From NCBI GenBank assembly GCA_022508685.1, contig JAFLUS010000025.1, positions 1 through 6,258 on the forward strand: a stretch of 6,258 bases of DNA, in the 5' to 3' direction. The position numbers were made by a program, and so were the translations under genes. Positions within the stretch are counted from its first letter, which is position 1. Every line of letters begins with the position of its first letter. This DNA comes from Prevotellaceae bacterium. Its GTDB lineage: Bacteria; Bacteroidota; Bacteroidia; Bacteroidales; Bacteroidaceae. The notes below the pieces were generated by a model, which was not told where the DNA came from, ran no database searches, and saw nothing but the letters and a program-made list of their open reading frames with translations. Shown one piece after another: positions 6,064 to 6,258 of this stretch.

Positions 6064-6258
6064 CTATTTGTAGTCCTTTTTGGGTGTACGCCCACAGAGG
6101 CGGAGGAAGTCGCAGTATTTGCACGCATCGGAAGTAGCAGGGGCTTGTTCGAACGGCTTGTCGGGATTGACGATGTCGGCAATGGTGTTCAGCAGGTGTT
6201 CGTGAAACTCTTGCTTGCATTGGGAAGCAAAATCGGTGATGTCGATTGGGCTGTTACC
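6064..6258 (-). CDS. AddB-like PD-(D/E)XK nuclease family protein, C-terminal fragment
   Basis: An open minus-strand frame enters at the right edge and ends in TAG at 6066-6064, giving the last 64 residues of a larger protein. The fragment contains PFEQAP (35-40) and then C46-K-Y-C49 and C55 in DFLRLCGR, a CX2CX5C pattern. This is the C-terminal three-cysteine part of the iron-sulfur cluster that staples the nuclease domain of AddB-type recombination nucleases; the fourth cysteine would lie far upstream, outside the window. Full-length relatives work with a UvrD-like helicase (AddA) to resect double-strand breaks before RecA loading. The nuclease active site is not in view, so a related PD-(D/E)XK protein remains possible; Cas4 has a different cysteine spacing. 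It converges on the amidase gene with 61 bp between stop codons and no clear terminator there. Confidence 0.72.
   Translation of the reverse strand, partial: GNSPIDITDFASQCKQEFHEHLLNTIADIVNPDKPFEQAPATSDACKYCDFLRLCGRTPKKDYK

Overview
The window looks like chromosomal DNA from a Bacteroidales bacterium, most likely Prevotellaceae-like, though the genus cannot be fixed from the sequence. The evidence is a type III glutamine synthetase of the Bacteroides GlnN kind, promoters of the Bacteroidetes type (TTTG near -33, TAnnTTTG near -7), starts without strong Shine-Dalgarno sequences, and a secreted DUF1460-type amidase. I see no tRNA, rRNA, insertion sequence, CRISPR array or phage gene.

Layout. 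Bases 2-843 hold a minus-strand two-domain carboxymuconolactone decarboxylase (CMD)-family gene with its own terminator at the window edge. Bases 844-1093 are a divergent promoter region with phased T-tracts and a small palindrome. From 1094, three plus-strand genes sit 19 and 25 nt apart: dapF (meso-DAP synthesis), glnN (type III glutamine synthetase) and a secreted GH25 muramidase. They end at a strong intrinsic terminator (5075-5107). A secreted DUF1460 NlpC/P60-type amidase follows at 5127-6002. Its only visible promoter element, a perfect -7 box, overlaps the terminator's T-run. At the right edge, converging on the minus strand, is the 3' end of an AddB-like PD-(D/E)XK nuclease gene with a CX2CX5C iron-sulfur motif. 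It is an open frame running off the window and is easy to miss.

How the genes fit together. DapF makes the DAP cross-linking residue of peptidoglycan. GlnN assimilates ammonia into glutamine, which also feeds amino-sugar synthesis for the wall. The GH25 enzyme and the amidase are predicted to cut the glycan strand and the MurNAc-L-Ala bond. Four consecutive genes can thus be read as wall-precursor supply, nitrogen assimilation and wall turnover. The gene families are all known, and I do not see a new defence or mobile system. The points most worth a second look are the terminator/promoter overlap before the amidase, the muramidase apparently co-transcribed with glutamine synthetase, and a change of GC skew inside the intact glnN gene.
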